Below are positions 33,802-45,094 of a DNA stretch of 64,000 nt, one piece after another. The stretch's first letter is position 1. Each line of letters opens with the position of its first letter. The notes under the pieces are model-generated. The model had not been told where the DNA came from, made no database searches, and saw nothing but the letters and a program-made list of their open reading frames with translations. A program made the position numbers and the translations under genes. The DNA lies in contig NC_092333.1 of the NCBI RefSeq assembly GCF_046630445.1, forward strand, positions 99,470,001 to 99,534,000, written 5' to 3'. This DNA is from Rutidosis leptorrhynchoides. Its lineage: Eukaryota; Streptophyta; Magnoliopsida; Asterales; Asteraceae.

Positions 33802-34008
33802 CTACTGATCTAACAAGGAAACTTTATAGCAGCCAGTATAACTGAGGTAATTATCAATCTCTTCTGAAAATAACAGACCATCTTGATATTCCTTATAAAC
33901 TTCTTCGTATTCATCCAAATTATCAATAAAGCTAAACAAAATAGCAATAAAGCTACTGTCTTCAGTAATCCTGAATACAAACCCACCTCCCAATCCTTCG
34001 CCTCCCAC
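33802..34008 (-). CDS. Unrecognised small ORF (68 aa)
   Basis: Minus-strand frame MGGEGLGGGFVFRITEDSSF followed by an acidic stretch (NLDEYEEVYKEYQDG). Base composition is less AT-biased than its flanks at 33960-34030. I do not recognise it. It could be a last exon of a host gene fragment or chance. No start context or partner exon is visible. Confidence 0.15.
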   Translation of the reverse strand: MGGEGLGGGFVFRITEDSSFIAILFSFIDNLDEYEEVYKEYQDGLLFSEEIDNYLSYTGCYKVSLLDQ

Positions 34009-34266
34009 GCCTTCTCAGCCGCATGCCGCCTGTTTGTTTGCCTTCTTAATATAACATGCACTTACCGCTAGAATGCTGGAGAGAAGTTCAGATACAACAT
34101 GATTAAACTACAAAAACCAACAGATCGGAATTAAATTACTTGGGTACAATACATATAATGAACACACCGAAATTGATATCCTACCCTTGCACGATTCTCT
34201 TTTGTCAAGTCAGTATTTTAATGGCTCTTTACGATACGATTCACTTCAATAGTGATATTCAGGTGG

Positions 34267-34353
34267 TCAATCGGAATGAGATTCCGATGGAGAAATCATG
34301 AGAGATTCCATGATGGAAGACTCCGAGGGAGATGATGTACAGCTTGATTCCAT
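34267..34353 (-). pseudogene. Ser-rich gag-like N-terminus, remnant
   Basis: ATG at 34353, reading MESSCTSSPSESSIMESLMI and stopping after 28 codons. It lies 470 bp from the LTR at 34823, matching the position and serine/MES-rich style of the ORF at 983-1417 relative to its LTR. It is therefore probably the same family's gag start, truncated. Confidence 0.45.
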
Positions 34354-34822
34354 TTCCATACTATTATGATGATGAAACAAAAAAAGTAAATATAATTTTA
34401 TTAGCTTAAAGCACAAAAACATACGAAATTACTACTCCCTATTATTGTAACACTAAGGACCACAAACAATTTTAAGGCAAGTTTTATTAAAATATAATAA
34501 TAATAATAACAATAATAATGATAATAATATATAACATGACATTAGAAATTAAATTAATGAAATTTAAATTTGTATACAAAAGAGACTGATAAAAATCATT
34601 GAATATATCTACTTATATAAATCTATCATAAAAAATAATTATAAAAAACAAATAAATGATGGTAAAGTAAAGGATTCATCGTCCAAATATATATGAAAAT
34701 ATCAACAAAAAATTTTGAACATCGTATATGGAAAAATCACAGACGAATAACTTTTCTGGAAAATCGTTTGTGCAAAAATCCACATATAAATGTGCGATTC
34801 ATCGTCTTTTACAAAAAAAATG
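34354..34822 (-). other. Leader region of the decayed element
   Basis: AT-rich non-coding sequence between the gag-like remnant and the LTR, with a short TAATAA tract at 34495-34530. A clear primer-binding site is not seen next to the LTR. Confidence 0.35.
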
Positions 34823-35240
34823 TGAAGATCCGTCCTAATCCATAAGGACGAATACAACAACATATGATTATATTGCGAGGTATTTGACCTCTATATGATA
34901 CGTTTTACAAACATTGCATTCGTTTTTAAAAGACAAACTTTCATTTCATCGAAAGTTGACAGGCATGCATACCATTTCATAATATATCTAAACTATAAAT
35001 GACTTGATAATATTCTTGATGAACTCAATGACTCGAATACAACGTCTTTTGAAATATGTCACGAATGACTCCAAGTAATATCTTTAAGATGAGCAAATGC
35101 ACAGCGGAAGATTTCTTTCATACATGAGAATAAACATTCTTTCAAGTGTCAACCAAAAGGTTGGTGAGTTCATAGGTTTATCATAAGTAATAAAATTCAC
35201 CATTTTGATAGACCACAAGATTTAAATACAGTACACCTAT
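34823..35240 (-). repeat. LTR of the 3.6-kb LTR family, inner part, interrupted
   Basis: Starts TGAAGATCCGTCCTAATCC and follows the LTR at 1952 onward (GAGGTATTTGACCTCTATA, AAAGACAAACTTTC, ACAGCGGAAGATTTCTTT). The chromovirus at 35241-44880 interrupts it. It resumes at 44881-45094 with the CCTAT target duplicated. Confidence 0.8.
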
Positions 35241-37593
35241 TGTAGCGACCCGACCAAATCATGTTTGATGGCGCCGTCTACTTAGGTCCCGTTACGTGGT
35301 CATAAGTCTTTAAGACAAAGTTTGACCAAAATATGTCGCCTTCATTTCAAAATAAAGATTGTTCCCAAAGTTTACAAGAATTGTTCAACCAATAGTTAAG
35401 TTACAACGTTATAATACGAATGAAATCTAGGCGACACGGTTTAAAGTAAAGTCAAAAGACGCTCCATGAAATGCACATATACTCGACATCCAATGCAAGT
35501 ATCAAATAATGAGCGGAAGCATGTATCATGTATCGTTCAAGGACCTGAGAAAAACATAGAAATCTGTCAACGAAAACGTTGGTGAAATCATAGGTTTAAG
35601 TAAGTAAGTACAAGTGAACCACAAGATTTGCATCAATGAAATAATAGTAATACATTCCAAAAGTTTGTTTCACGAGCACCCAATTATCAAAGCTTAACAT
35701 TCCTTCCATTGTATACCCCATCACTTAGTGCTAGAACAAACACTGATTCTCGAAAATATATTTCATCCGTAGACGGTAGCGAACCGTCAAGGATGAGGGT
35801 TGTCAACCCATATGGCCATATAACATAAGTTCTCGCTTACACCCGGCAAGTGTAACTAATGATAATCGAATTGAGGATTTTGTTCTAAACTCGTATGTAG
35901 AATGTTTGTTTTCCCGTTCTTGTGTTCACTTAGTTCAAAAGAATCGTTTATGTTTTCTCATCCCAATATAAGTTCAAAAAGAGTAAAAGTGGGACTATGA
36001 TCTCACCTTGTATGCACGAACCAAAAAGTACTTCGACAAGTAAACGTGCAGTAACAATGCTAGTCTTGACCTAAACAAATAGGTTGTATCAATAACGAAA
36101 GTCACGAGGGGTCAAAGTTGTTCAATTAGTCCTATGGCTCAATACGACTCGATTACGAAGCATGTGAAGCAAATAGTCAAGTTTCATGCAAGGTACGCGT
36201 ATAGAAACAAGTTAGAAAGATTACATAAGTAATTGGTCAAGTTTGATTAAAAGTCAAACTTGGTCGGGTCAAAGTCAACGAAAAAGTCAACACGTTCGGG
36301 TCGGGCCTCGAACGAATTTTCTGAAGTTTTTAATCATATATAAGCATGTTGGAACAAGTCTCATGTGAAACGGAGGTCTAGAACGTCCCAAACATTTTTC
36401 GTTAAATGACAACCAAAACAGCCCACTTTAGGCTTATGGGACGGCGTCCCAAAAGGCCTAGACGGCGTCCCACTTTGAAGGGCAAGACGGCGTCTTGGAC
36501 CCCTAGACGGCGTCTAGGTTTGAAAGTCAGGACGTCGTCCTGGGTATTGGGACGGCGTCTTGGCTTGTTTCCAGACCCTGGTTGCTGAAACTCCTAAGTG
36601 CACGAGTCCAAACATAAACCAACACAAATTACAACCCGCAAACATTCAAGACATGTATTTTATATCACCGGAAAGGTATTTTGACGAGGAACACAACTAT
36701 GCACTTATCATCAATCAAACTTTCGCATACAACAACCAAAAACCGCATTTAGTGACCCTCATTCAATGCATATAAGTCATAAATGCTATTTAATGATTCG
36801 GTAACCAAAAGACATGAACAATATGCCGTTTCGAAGGTAATTAAGCATACAACACAACCTAACACTTATAATTAACACTTCATGTCATTTAATGCTTCAA
36901 AATCCATTCCTAGTTCATGAAACCCTAACCAAAAGTTACCAAATTTCATAATCAAGTTTAAGAGGTTTCTTTGATCAATCTTTACATCATAATGAAGCTA
37001 GTAACACTAGGAACAAGATTAAAACATGAAGTCTTAGCATCTAACAACACATGAACACTTAAAACTCAAGATTAAGCATGTTAACTTTCCATATGAACTA
37101 GTTACTCCAAAATATCAAAAACGAGCATACAAAACACATAAACAAACTAGACTTGAGCCATAGATACTAATTAACAAACTTATAACTTAAAAATCTCAAG
37201 AACACAAAGATTAGTGATTTAGAAAGTTACCCAAAATTGATGAAACCGGTATGAAATCGAAGAGGAGATCACGAGGAGTTCAAATATGTATTTTGTTTGG
37301 CAAGAAGATCACTAGCTCGGTTTTGGATGATGAATCTTTGTTCTTGAAGTTGAGAGGAAAAGTTGAAGTATTAAGAAATTGGAAGAGATGAATGAATGGA
37401 TAGAATGAGAGTTTGACTCTTTGACCTAGTCACAAGTTTCAACATTTGGCAAGATTGGTCCCTCAACTTAAATCGGGTGCGGGAATTACCTAACAAGATA
37501 ATTCAAACGCATATTAACGAGATGTGTTATAAACATCTAGCGGAACTTAAATAGTTAAACGGAAAAGTTGACGGAAAAAGGCGGGATGTTACA
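35241..37593 (-). repeat. 3' LTR of the chromovirus
   Basis: On the minus strand it begins TGTAACATCCCGCC at 37593 and ends GGTCGGGTCGCTACA at 35241. Contains six GACGGCGTC-type dyads at 36438-36565. Confidence 0.93.
36438..36565. repeat. Array of six GACGGCGTC dyads
   Basis: GGGACGGCGTCCC, TAGACGGCGTCCC, AAGACGGCGTCTT, TAGACGGCGTCTA, CAGGACGTCGTCCTG and GGGACGGCGTCTT at roughly 20-25 bp intervals. Each is a dyad around GC or TC, and the flanking bases change in compensating pairs. The array repeats in the other LTR at 43725-43852, with one G-to-A change in the first unit. Confidence 0.85.
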
Positions 37594-37612
37594 TTACCTA
37601 CACCTTAAAAGA
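37594..37612 (-). other. Polypurine tract region of the chromovirus
   Basis: On the minus strand, TTTTAAGGTGTAGGTAA directly precedes the LTR start TGTAACATCC. The purine-rich AAGGTGTAGG is the likely plus-strand primer. A GAAATTTCGTCCCGAAATTT palindrome lies just beyond at about 37610-37630. Confidence 0.6.
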
Positions 37613-37628
37613 AATTTCGTCCCGAAAT

Positions 37629-40600
37629 TTAAGCAGGCGTTGTAGTCGTTGTTTCTTCCTCGGAATCTGACGGTTCCGGAATCGGGAATAGATGCGGGTG
37701 CTTCTTTCGCATTTGGTCTTCTCTTTCCCAAGTAAACTCGGGTCCCCTTTTGGCGTTCCATCGGACCTTAACAATCGGGATCCGGCTTTGTTTTAATTCC
37801 TTTTCGACGTAGTCCACAATTTCAACCGGTTCCTCCACAAAATGGAGTTTGTCATTAATAGTAAGTTCCTCGAGAGGGACGACGATATCGGGCTCGGCAA
37901 GACACTTCTTCAAGTTAGATACATGGAAAGTAGGATGAACGGAGCTTAGTTGAGGCGGAAGGTTTAAACGATACGCGACGGTTCCAACACGCTCTAAGAT
38001 CTCGAAAGGACCAACATACCGCGGATTTAGTTTCCCACGCTTCCCAAAACGAATGACACCTTTCCAAGGTGCGACTTTTAACATGACGCGATCACCGACT
38101 TGAAATTCGAGGTCCTTGCGTCTCTTATCGGTATAGCGTTTTTGACGACTCCGGGCCGTCCGAAGCCTATCTCGGATTTGAAGAATCTTCTCGGTGGTTT
38201 CGTGAATGAGTTCGGGCCCGGAAATTTGCACGTCACCTACTTCGGCCCAACAAAGAGGAGAGCGGCATTTTCGGCCATATAATGCTTCAAACGGTGCGGC
38301 CTTAATACTCGCGTGATAACTATTGTTATAAGAGAACTCGGCGAGAGGTAAGTGCTTGTCCCAAGCTTTGCCAAAATCGACCACACAAGCTCGGAGCATA
38401 TCTTCCAAGGTTTGTATCGTACGTTCACTTTGCCCATCGGTTTGAGGATGATATGCGGTGCTCATGTCCAAACGCGTTCCCAACGCTTCTTGTAACGTAC
38501 GCCAAAATCTAGAGACGAAACGACCATCTCTGTCGGAGATAATCGATAAAGGTACGCCGTGTCGGGCTACAATCTCCTTAATGTAAAGTCGTGCAAGTTT
38601 CTCCATTTTGTCGGTTTCTTTCATGGCGAGGAAGTGCGCGGATTTGGTGAGGCGATCGACAATGACCCAAATAGTATCATAACCGCCCGACGTTTTCGGT
38701 AATTTGGTGATAAAATCCATCGTGATCATTTCCCACTTCCATTGCGGGATCTCGGGTTGTTGGAGTAATCCGGACGGTCTTTGGTGTTCGGCTTTGACTT
38801 TAGCGCAAGTCAAACATTTGGCAACATATCTAGCAACTTCCTTTTTGATGTTCGGCCACCAATATTGTTCTCTAAGGTCGTGGTACATCTTATTGGCACC
38901 GGGGTGAATCGAGTATCGTGACTTATGGGCTTCATCTAAAATAAGGCTTCGTAGATCCCCATAACTAGGCACCCAAATTCTTCCGGCGAAATGTCGGAGT
39001 CCGGTTTCTTTAACTTCGAATCGAGAGGTGAGGACGTTCAAGTGTTCGAGAGAGATGTTTTCATCCTTGAGAGCCTCATCTTGGGCTACCCGAATTTGGC
39101 TATTAAGGTTGGTGTGAATGGTGATGTTTAAAGCTCGGACACGGAGAGGCACCGCTCTTTCTTTTCGACTTAAGGCATCAGCTACTACATTTGCCTTCCC
39201 GGGATGGTAACGAAGCTCGCAATCGTAATCGTTCAAAGTTTCAATCCACCGTCGTTGTCTCATGTTTAGTTGCTTTTGATCGAAAATGTGTTGAAGGCTT
39301 TTGTGATCGGTGAAGATAGTACTCTTGGTTCCATAAAGATAGTGTCTCCACATTTTAAGTGCAAAGACGACGGCTCCGAGTTCGAGATCATGTGTCGTAT
39401 AGTTTCGTTCATGAATTTTGAGTTGTCGAGAAGCATAAGCAATGACTTTTGTTCGTTGCATCAATACACACCCAAAACCATGTTTTGAGGCATCGCAATA
39501 TACAACAAAATCATCATTGCCTTCGGGAAGTGACAAGATAGGAGCGGTGGTTAGCTTTGTTTTCAAGATTTGGAATGCGGATTCATGTTCGGTCGCCCAA
39601 ATGAATTTCTTTCCCTTGTGAGTCAATGCGGTTAGAGGACGTGCAACCAAAGAGAAATTTTCGATGAATCTACGATAGTACCCGGCGAGACCCAAAAATT
39701 GCCGAATGTGAGTAGGAGTAGTAGGAGTCTCCCATTTGCTAATGGCTTCGATTTTCGTTGGATCGACTTTAATACCTTGGTCACTTACAACATGACCAAG
39801 AAATTGAACTTCCTTCAACCAAAATTCACACTTGGAGAATTTGGCATAAAGTCGTTCTTGTCTCAAGAGTTCAAGCACAAGTCGGAGATGTTGTTCGTGC
39901 TCTTCTTCATTTTTAGAATAGATCAATATATCATCGATGAACACAATAACGAATTTATCGAGATACGGTTTGCACACGCGGTTCATAAGATCCATGAACA
40001 CCGCCGGTGCGTTAGTGAGACCAAATGGCATGACAAGGAATTCATAACTACCGTAACGAGTCCGGAAAGCGGTTTTGGAGACATCTTCCCCCTTAACCCT
40101 TAATTGATGATAACCCGAGCGGAGATCGATTTTCGAATATACACAAGACCCTTGTAGTTGATCAAAGAGGTCATCGATGCGAGGAAGAGGATATCGGTTC
40201 TTAACCGTCAATTTATTTAGTTCACGATAATCAATGCACATTCGTAGAGATCCGTCTTTCTTTTTAACAAACAAAATCGGAGCGCCCCAAGGTGAATGGC
40301 TAGGTTGGATAAAACCACGATCAAGTAGTTCTTGGATTTGACTTTGCAATTCTTGCATTTCGGATGGAGCGAGTCTATATGGTGCACGTGCTACGGGTGC
40401 GGCTCCCGGAATAAGATCGATTTGGAATTCAACCGGTCGATGAGGCGGAAGACCCGGCAATTCGTCGGGAAATACATCGGAATAGTCACTAACAATTGGC
40501 ACATCATCGATATGCTTATCATCGGACTCAACTTTCTTAACGTGGGCAAGGATCGCAAAACAACCCTTACGGAGCAGTTTTCTAACTTTAAGGCACGAAA

Positions 40601-42104
40601 CGAGGTTGAGTCTGGTGCAACTCTTATCGCCATAAACAATCAAAGGTTCACCATTCTCGATAGGAATTCGGATTGCGTTAAGATCACAAAGGATGTGAGA
40701 TTTCGTTTTGACTAACCAATTCATACCGATTATTACATCAAAGGTTCCTAGTTCCATGGGTATCAAGTCAATTTCAAATTCCTTACCCAAAATGTTTAAC
40801 GTACACCCCCGGTAATATGTGTCAGCACTTAATAGTTTCCCGTTAGCCACTTCAATGGTATAAGTGGTATCTAATGGAAGAGGTGGAGTGCTAAAAGAAT
40901 GAGTCAAAGTCTTGGATACAAAGCATTTATCGGCACCCGAATCGAATAAACAGGAGACATAAGAATTGTTGAGAAGAAACGTACCCGTGACTAGTTCAGT
41001 GTCATCCCGGGCTTCCTCGGTGTTGATGTTGAAAGCTCGGCCGCGCGTATTGGTATTATCTTTCCTTTTCGGGCATGCATTTCTATAATGACCCGTTTGA
41101 CCACATTCGTAACAAGTGCCCGTCTTTGGTGCATTGGGCCACTTTCGAGCAACGGGAGTGGCACTTTTACAATCGTTGGCCTTATGACCAACTCCTTGGC
41201 ACCGGTGGCAAATTAACTTGCCACATTCACCAAAGTGATGTTTGTTGCATTTGTTGCAAAGAGGTAGGTTCCCGGCATAACCTTTCTTGCCGTCGGAGGT
41301 GTAAGGCTTCTTAGCAAAGTTGTTGTTGCTTGATTGGGAGGGTTCCCACTTTCTTTTGTTGCCGCCCGATTTATCCTCGGCCTTAGGTGCCGGAACTACG
41401 ATTTCGTCAACCGTTTCAATTAGTTGGCGAGCCATGTTCATAGCGGCTTGATGAGTAGTGGGTTTGGATGACATCACCCCTTGTTTGATGCTTTTTGGAA
41501 GACCGAGCATGTAGAGCTCAATCCTTTGAGATTCGGGGTTAACAAGATTAGGACACATCAAGGATAGTTCGGCGAAGCGTTGATTATAAGCTTTAAGATC
41601 GTTTCCGACCGCTTTCAAAGCTCTTAGTTCTTCCTCAAGCTTTCGGGTTTCTTCGCGCGGAAAATATTCAACAATCATCTTTTCCTTTAGATCGGCCCAA
41701 GAGAGGGCATGAGCTTCATCGGTACCCACCGATTGAACATAGGTGTTCCACCATGTTAGAGCAATTCCGGAGAAAGTGTGAGTGGAGTATTTGACCTTAT
41801 CTTGGTCCCGACAACCGCTTATGCTAAAGACGGCTTCCGTTTGCTCAAACCATCGGGTGAGCACGACCGGTCCTCCGGTTCCATCAAAAGTGTGAGGTTT
41901 GCACCCCATGAAAGCTTTATAGGAGCATCCCTCGTTTGAGTTTCCGGCTCCATTGTTGTTGTTATTGTTGTTGTTGTTGTTGTGGTTGTTATTATTATTG
42001 TTGTTGGATGAGTGACCGGCCATGGCCGCATCTACGGCGGTTGCTATCATCCGTTCGAGAGCTTGTTCGGGAGTTTCATTGCGGCGTACACGACGAGGAG
42101 CCAT
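37629..42104 (-). CDS. gag-pol: Chromovirus gag-pol polyprotein, 1491 aa, intact
   Basis: Start chosen at the ATG at 42104 ([14 protein letters not shown]), nine codons after an earlier in-frame ATG. Rough order: Asn run 34-51 (coded by ATT/GTT repeats on the other strand); gag domain about 70-230; zinc knuckles [14 protein letters not shown] (299-312) and [14 protein letters not shown] (331-344); protease DSGA at 388-391; reverse transcriptase about 590-770 with FIDD at 722-725 (FIDD in place of the more usual YVDD/YIDD); RNase H with YCDAS near 871, TDHKSLQH and DALSR; integrase zinc residues H1060, H1067, C1097, C1100 and catalytic D1130, D1191 or D1193, E1227; chromodomain about 1422-1470 ([17 protein letters not shown]). 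The chromodomain reads histone marks and steers integration into heterochromatin. There is no stop or frameshift. The translation product is cut by its own protease and acts in virus-like particles. Confidence 0.95.
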   Translation of the reverse strand: MAPRRVRRNETPEQALERMIATAVDAAMAGHSSNNNNNNNHNNNNNNNNNNGAGNSNEGCSYKAFMGCKPHTFDGTGGPVVLTRWFEQTEAVFSISGCRDQDKVKYSTHTFSGIALTWWNTYVQSVGTDEAHALSWADLKEKMIVEYFPREETRKLEEELRALKAVGNDLKAYNQRFAELSLMCPNLVNPESQRIELYMLGLPKSIKQGVMSSKPTTHQAAMNMARQLIETVDEIVVPAPKAEDKSGGNKRKWEPSQSSNNNFAKKPYTSDGKKGYAGNLPLCNKCNKHHFGECGKLICHRCQGVGHKANDCKSATPVARKWPNAPKTGTCYECGQTGHYRNACPKRKDNTNTRGRAFNINTEEARDDTELVTGTFLLNNSYVSCLFDSGADKCFVSKTLTHSFSTPPLPLDTTYTIEVANGKLLSADTYYRGCTLNILGKEFEIDLIPMELGTFDVIIGMNWLVKTKSHILCDLNAIRIPIENGEPLIVYGDKSCTRLNLVSCLKVRKLLRKGCFAILAHVKKVESDDKHIDDVPIVSDYSDVFPDELPGLPPHRPVEFQIDLIPGAAPVARAPYRLAPSEMQELQSQIQELLDRGFIQPSHSPWGAPILFVKKKDGSLRMCIDYRELNKLTVKNRYPLPRIDDLFDQLQGSCVYSKIDLRSGYHQLRVKGEDVSKTAFRTRYGSYEFLVMPFGLTNAPAVFMDLMNRVCKPYLDKFVIVFIDDILIYSKNEEEHEQHLRLVLELLRQERLYAKFSKCEFWLKEVQFLGHVVSDQGIKVDPTKIEAISKWETPTTPTHIRQFLGLAGYYRRFIENFSLVARPLTALTHKGKKFIWATEHESAFQILKTKLTTAPILSLPEGNDDFVVYCDASKHGFGCVLMQRTKVIAYASRQLKIHERNYTTHDLELGAVVFALKMWRHYLYGTKSTIFTDHKSLQHIFDQKQLNMRQRRWIETLNDYDCELRYHPGKANVVADALSRKERAVPLRVRALNITIHTNLNSQIRVAQDEALKDENISLEHLNVLTSRFEVKETGLRHFAGRIWVPSYGDLRSLILDEAHKSRYSIHPGANKMYHDLREQYWWPNIKKEVARYVAKCLTCAKVKAEHQRPSGLLQQPEIPQWKWEMITMDFITKLPKTSGGYDTIWVIVDRLTKSAHFLAMKETDKMEKLARLYIKEIVARHGVPLSIISDRDGRFVSRFWRTLQEALGTRLDMSTAYHPQTDGQSERTIQTLEDMLRACVVDFGKAWDKHLPLAEFSYNNSYHASIKAAPFEALYGRKCRSPLCWAEVGDVQISGPELIHETTEKILQIRDRLRTARSRQKRYTDKRRKDLEFQVGDRVMLKVAPWKGVIRFGKRGKLNPRYVGPFEILERVGTVAYRLNLPPQLSSVHPTFHVSNLKKCLAEPDIVVPLEELTINDKLHFVEEPVEIVDYVEKELKQSRIPIVKVRWNAKRGPEFTWEREDQMRKKHPHLFPIPEPSDSEEETTTTTPA

Positions 42105-42513
42105 TGTTCCTTCAAGACACAAGAATATCATTGATTAGTATTCTCAATAATACTAACCGTGATATAGAATAAAGATAAAGAGAAGTTTTTCCTCGACTCG
42201 CCTTAAATTCTTTATGTCATAATGTCGGAACGTTCATATGAGTCACCGTAATATAATCCCGGAAATTATATTACCCTGATTCATATGTTCATTCGACATC
42301 ATTTCATATAGTCAAGGTGGCGTGTCAATCAAATTAAACAACGTGAGATTAAGATGAACTAAGAGTAGATATGAGTAGAAGCGTTCGAGTATAAATGCAC
42401 AAGTAGTCAAGTAATTCCTACTTCAAGTCTATATGCCGGTTGTAGTCTAGACTCACCAATGTACCCTATGACTCGGGGTCGACACCAATGAACTCTAAAT
42501 CCCTACAACCAAC
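42105..42513 (-). other. Chromovirus 5' leader
   Basis: About 400 bp between the primer-binding site and the gag start. No conserved ORF. It contains the reverse-strand cluster TTCATATGAGTCACC-like words at about 42230-42290. Confidence 0.6.
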
Positions 42514-42525
42514 GCTCTGATACCA
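42514..42525 (-). other. Primer-binding site of the chromovirus
   Basis: The minus strand reads TGGTATCAGAGC two bases inside the 5' LTR. Confidence 0.92.
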
Positions 42526-42527
42526 TC

Positions 42528-44880
42528 TGTAGCGACCCGACCAAATCATGTTTGACGGCGCCGTCTACTTAGGTCCCGTTACGTGGTCATAAGTCTTTAA
42601 GACAAAGTTTGACCAAAATATGTCGCCTTCATTTCAAAATAAAGATTGTTCCCAAAGTTTACAAGAATTGTTCAACCAATAGTTAAGTTACAACGTTATA
42701 ATACGAATGAAATCTAGGCGACACGGTTTAAAGTAAAGTCAAAAGACGCTCCATGAAATGCACATATACTCGACATCCAATGCAAGTATCAAATAATGAG
42801 CGGAAGCATGTATCATGTATCGTTCAAGGACCTGAGAAAAACATAGAAATCTGTCAACGAAAACGTTGGTGAAATCATAGGTTTAAGTAAGTAAGTACAA
42901 GTGAACCACAAGATTTGCATCAATGAAATAATAGTAATACATTCCAAAAGTTTGTTTCACGAGCACCCAATTATCAAAGCTTAACATTCCTTCCATTGTA
43001 TACCCCATCACTTAGTGCTAGAACAAACACTGATTCTCGAAAATATATTTCATCCGTAGACGGTAGCGAACCGTCAAGGATGAGGGTTGTCAACCCATAT
43101 GGCCATATAACATAAGTTCTCGCTTACACCCGGCAAGTGTAACTAATGATAATCGAATTGAGGATTTTGTTCTAAACTCGTATGTAGAATGTTTGTTTTC
43201 CCGTTCTTGTGTTCACTTAGTTCAAAAGAATCGTTTATGTTTTCTCATCCCAATATAAGTTCAAAAAGAGTAAAAGTGGGACTATGATCTCACCTTGTAT
43301 GCACGAACCAAAAAGTACTTCGACAAGTAAACGTGCAGTAACAATGCTAGTCTTGACCTAAACAAATAGGTTGTATCAATAACGAAAGTCACGAGGGGTC
43401 AAAGTTGTTCAATTAGTCCTATGGCTCAATACGACTCGATTACGAAGCATGTGAAGCAAATAGTCAAGTTTCATGCAAGGTACGCGTATAGAAACAAGTT
43501 AGAAAGATTACATAAGTAATTGGTCAAGTTTGATTAAAAGTCAAACTTGGTCGGGTCAAAGTCAACGAAAAAGTCAACACGTTCGGGTCGGGCCTCGAAC
43601 GAATTTTCTGAAGTTTTTAATCATATATAAGCATGTTGGAACAAGTCTCATGTGAAACGGAGGTCTAGAACGTCCCAAACATTTTTCATTAAATGACAAC
43701 CAAAACAGCCCACTTTAGGCTTATGGAACGGCGTCCCAAAAGGCCTAGACGGCGTCCCACTTTGAAGGGCAAGACGGCGTCTTGGACCCCTAGACGGCGT
43801 CTAGGTTTGAAAGTCAGGACGTCGTCCTGGGTATTGGGACGGCGTCTTGGCTTGTTTCCAGACCCTGGTTGCTGAAACTCCTAAGTGCACGAGTCCAAAC
43901 ATAAACCAACACAAATTACAACCCGCAAACATTCAAGACATGTATTTTATATCACCGGAAAGGTATTTTGACGAGGAACACAACTATGCACTTATCATCA
44001 ATCAAACTTTCGCATACAACAACCAAAAACCGCATTTAGTGACCCTCATTCAATGCATATAAGTCATAAATGCTATTTAATGATTCGGTAACCAAAAGAC
44101 ATGAACAATATGCCGTTTCGAAGGTAATTAAGCATACAACACAACCTAACACTTATAATTAACACTTCATGTCATTTAATGCTTCAAAATCCATTCCTAG
44201 TTCATGAAACCCTAACCAAAAGTTACCAAATTTCATAATCAAGTTTAAGAGGTTTCTTTGATCAATCTTTACATCATAATGAAGCTAGTAACACTAGGAA
44301 CAAGATTAAAACATGAAGTCTTAGCATCTAACAACACATGAACACTTAAAACTCAAGATTAAGCATGTTAACTTTCCATATGAACTAGTTACTCCAAAAT
44401 ATCAAAAACGAGCATACAAAACACATAAACAAACTAGACTTGAGCCATAGATACTAATTAACAAACTTATAACTTAAAAATCTCAAGAACACAAAGATTA
44501 GTGATTTAGAAAGTTACCCAAAATTGATGAAACCGGTATGAAATCGAAGAGGAGATCACGAGGAGTTCAAATATGTATTTTGTTTGGCAAGAAGATCACT
44601 AGCTCGGTTTTGGATGATGAATCTTTGTTCTTGAAGTTGAGAGGAAAAGTTGAAGTATTAAGAAATTGGAAGAGATGAATGAATGGATAGAATGAGAGTT
44701 TGACTCTTTGACCTAGTCACAAGTTTCAACATTTGGCAAGATTGGTCCCTCAACTTAAATCGGGTGCGGGAATTACCTAACAAGATAATTCAAACGCATA
44801 TTAACGAGATGTGTTATAAACATCTAGCGGAACTTAAATAGTTAAACGGAAAAGTTGACGGAAAAAGGCGGGATGTTACA
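42528..44880 (-). repeat. 5' LTR of the chromovirus
   Basis: 2353 bp, the same length as the partner. Differences seen: one near 42564, one near 43689 and one near 43728. It drives transcription toward lower coordinates. Confidence 0.93.
43725..43852. repeat. Array of six GACGGCGTC dyads (5' LTR copy)
   Basis: Same array as 36438-36565. The first unit reads GGAACGGCGTCCC, breaking one pair of its symmetry. Confidence 0.85.
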
Positions 44881-45094
44881 CCTATCTCGTGTACAAAACC
44901 ATTTATCATAATGCTTAGCAGAGTAGGTTCGTATCATTTTCTCCCCCGTAGGTTGCCTCGCGATTTTTAAATAACCGTACACATATCTCGTACAAAAAAA
45001 TAATACACATAACCTGTGTATAAAAATCATTCTCTCGATACATAACATTCATTTCGATTTCATTGCACAACATGGTAACCAACCTTAACATATA
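44881..45094 (-). repeat. Continuation of the interrupted LTR
   Basis: Resumes the LTR left at 35240 (GCGATTTTTAAATAACCGTAC, then CATGGTAACCAACCTTAAC, matching the GGTAACCGACATTAAC block in related LTRs). It is broken off at 45094 by another LTR. Confidence 0.65.

Larger units (their letters stand above)
35241..44880 (-). mobile_element. Complete Ty3/Gypsy chromovirus, Tekay-like, 9.64 kb
   Basis: Two 2353-bp LTRs (35241-37593 and 42528-44880), target duplication CCTAT at 35236-35240 and 44881-44885, a tRNA-Met primer site, a polypurine tract and one uninterrupted gag-pol ORF with a C-terminal chromodomain. LTRs of equal length differ at only three positions that I could find, so insertion is recent. 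All parts needed for autonomous movement seem present. Long LTRs, the chromodomain and the gag-pol fusion point to the Tekay/Del branch. Confidence 0.94.

Noticed and set aside
36406-36775. Small ORFs duplicated at 43693-44062
   Set aside because: They repeat because they lie in the two LTRs. The Arg-rich peptide is the translation of the GACGGCGTC array.
39699-40103. Plus-strand ORFs opposite the chromovirus gag-pol (also 40332-40715, 38100-38282, 41075-41314)
   Set aside because: Antisense shadows of a well-supported 1491-aa minus-strand protein.
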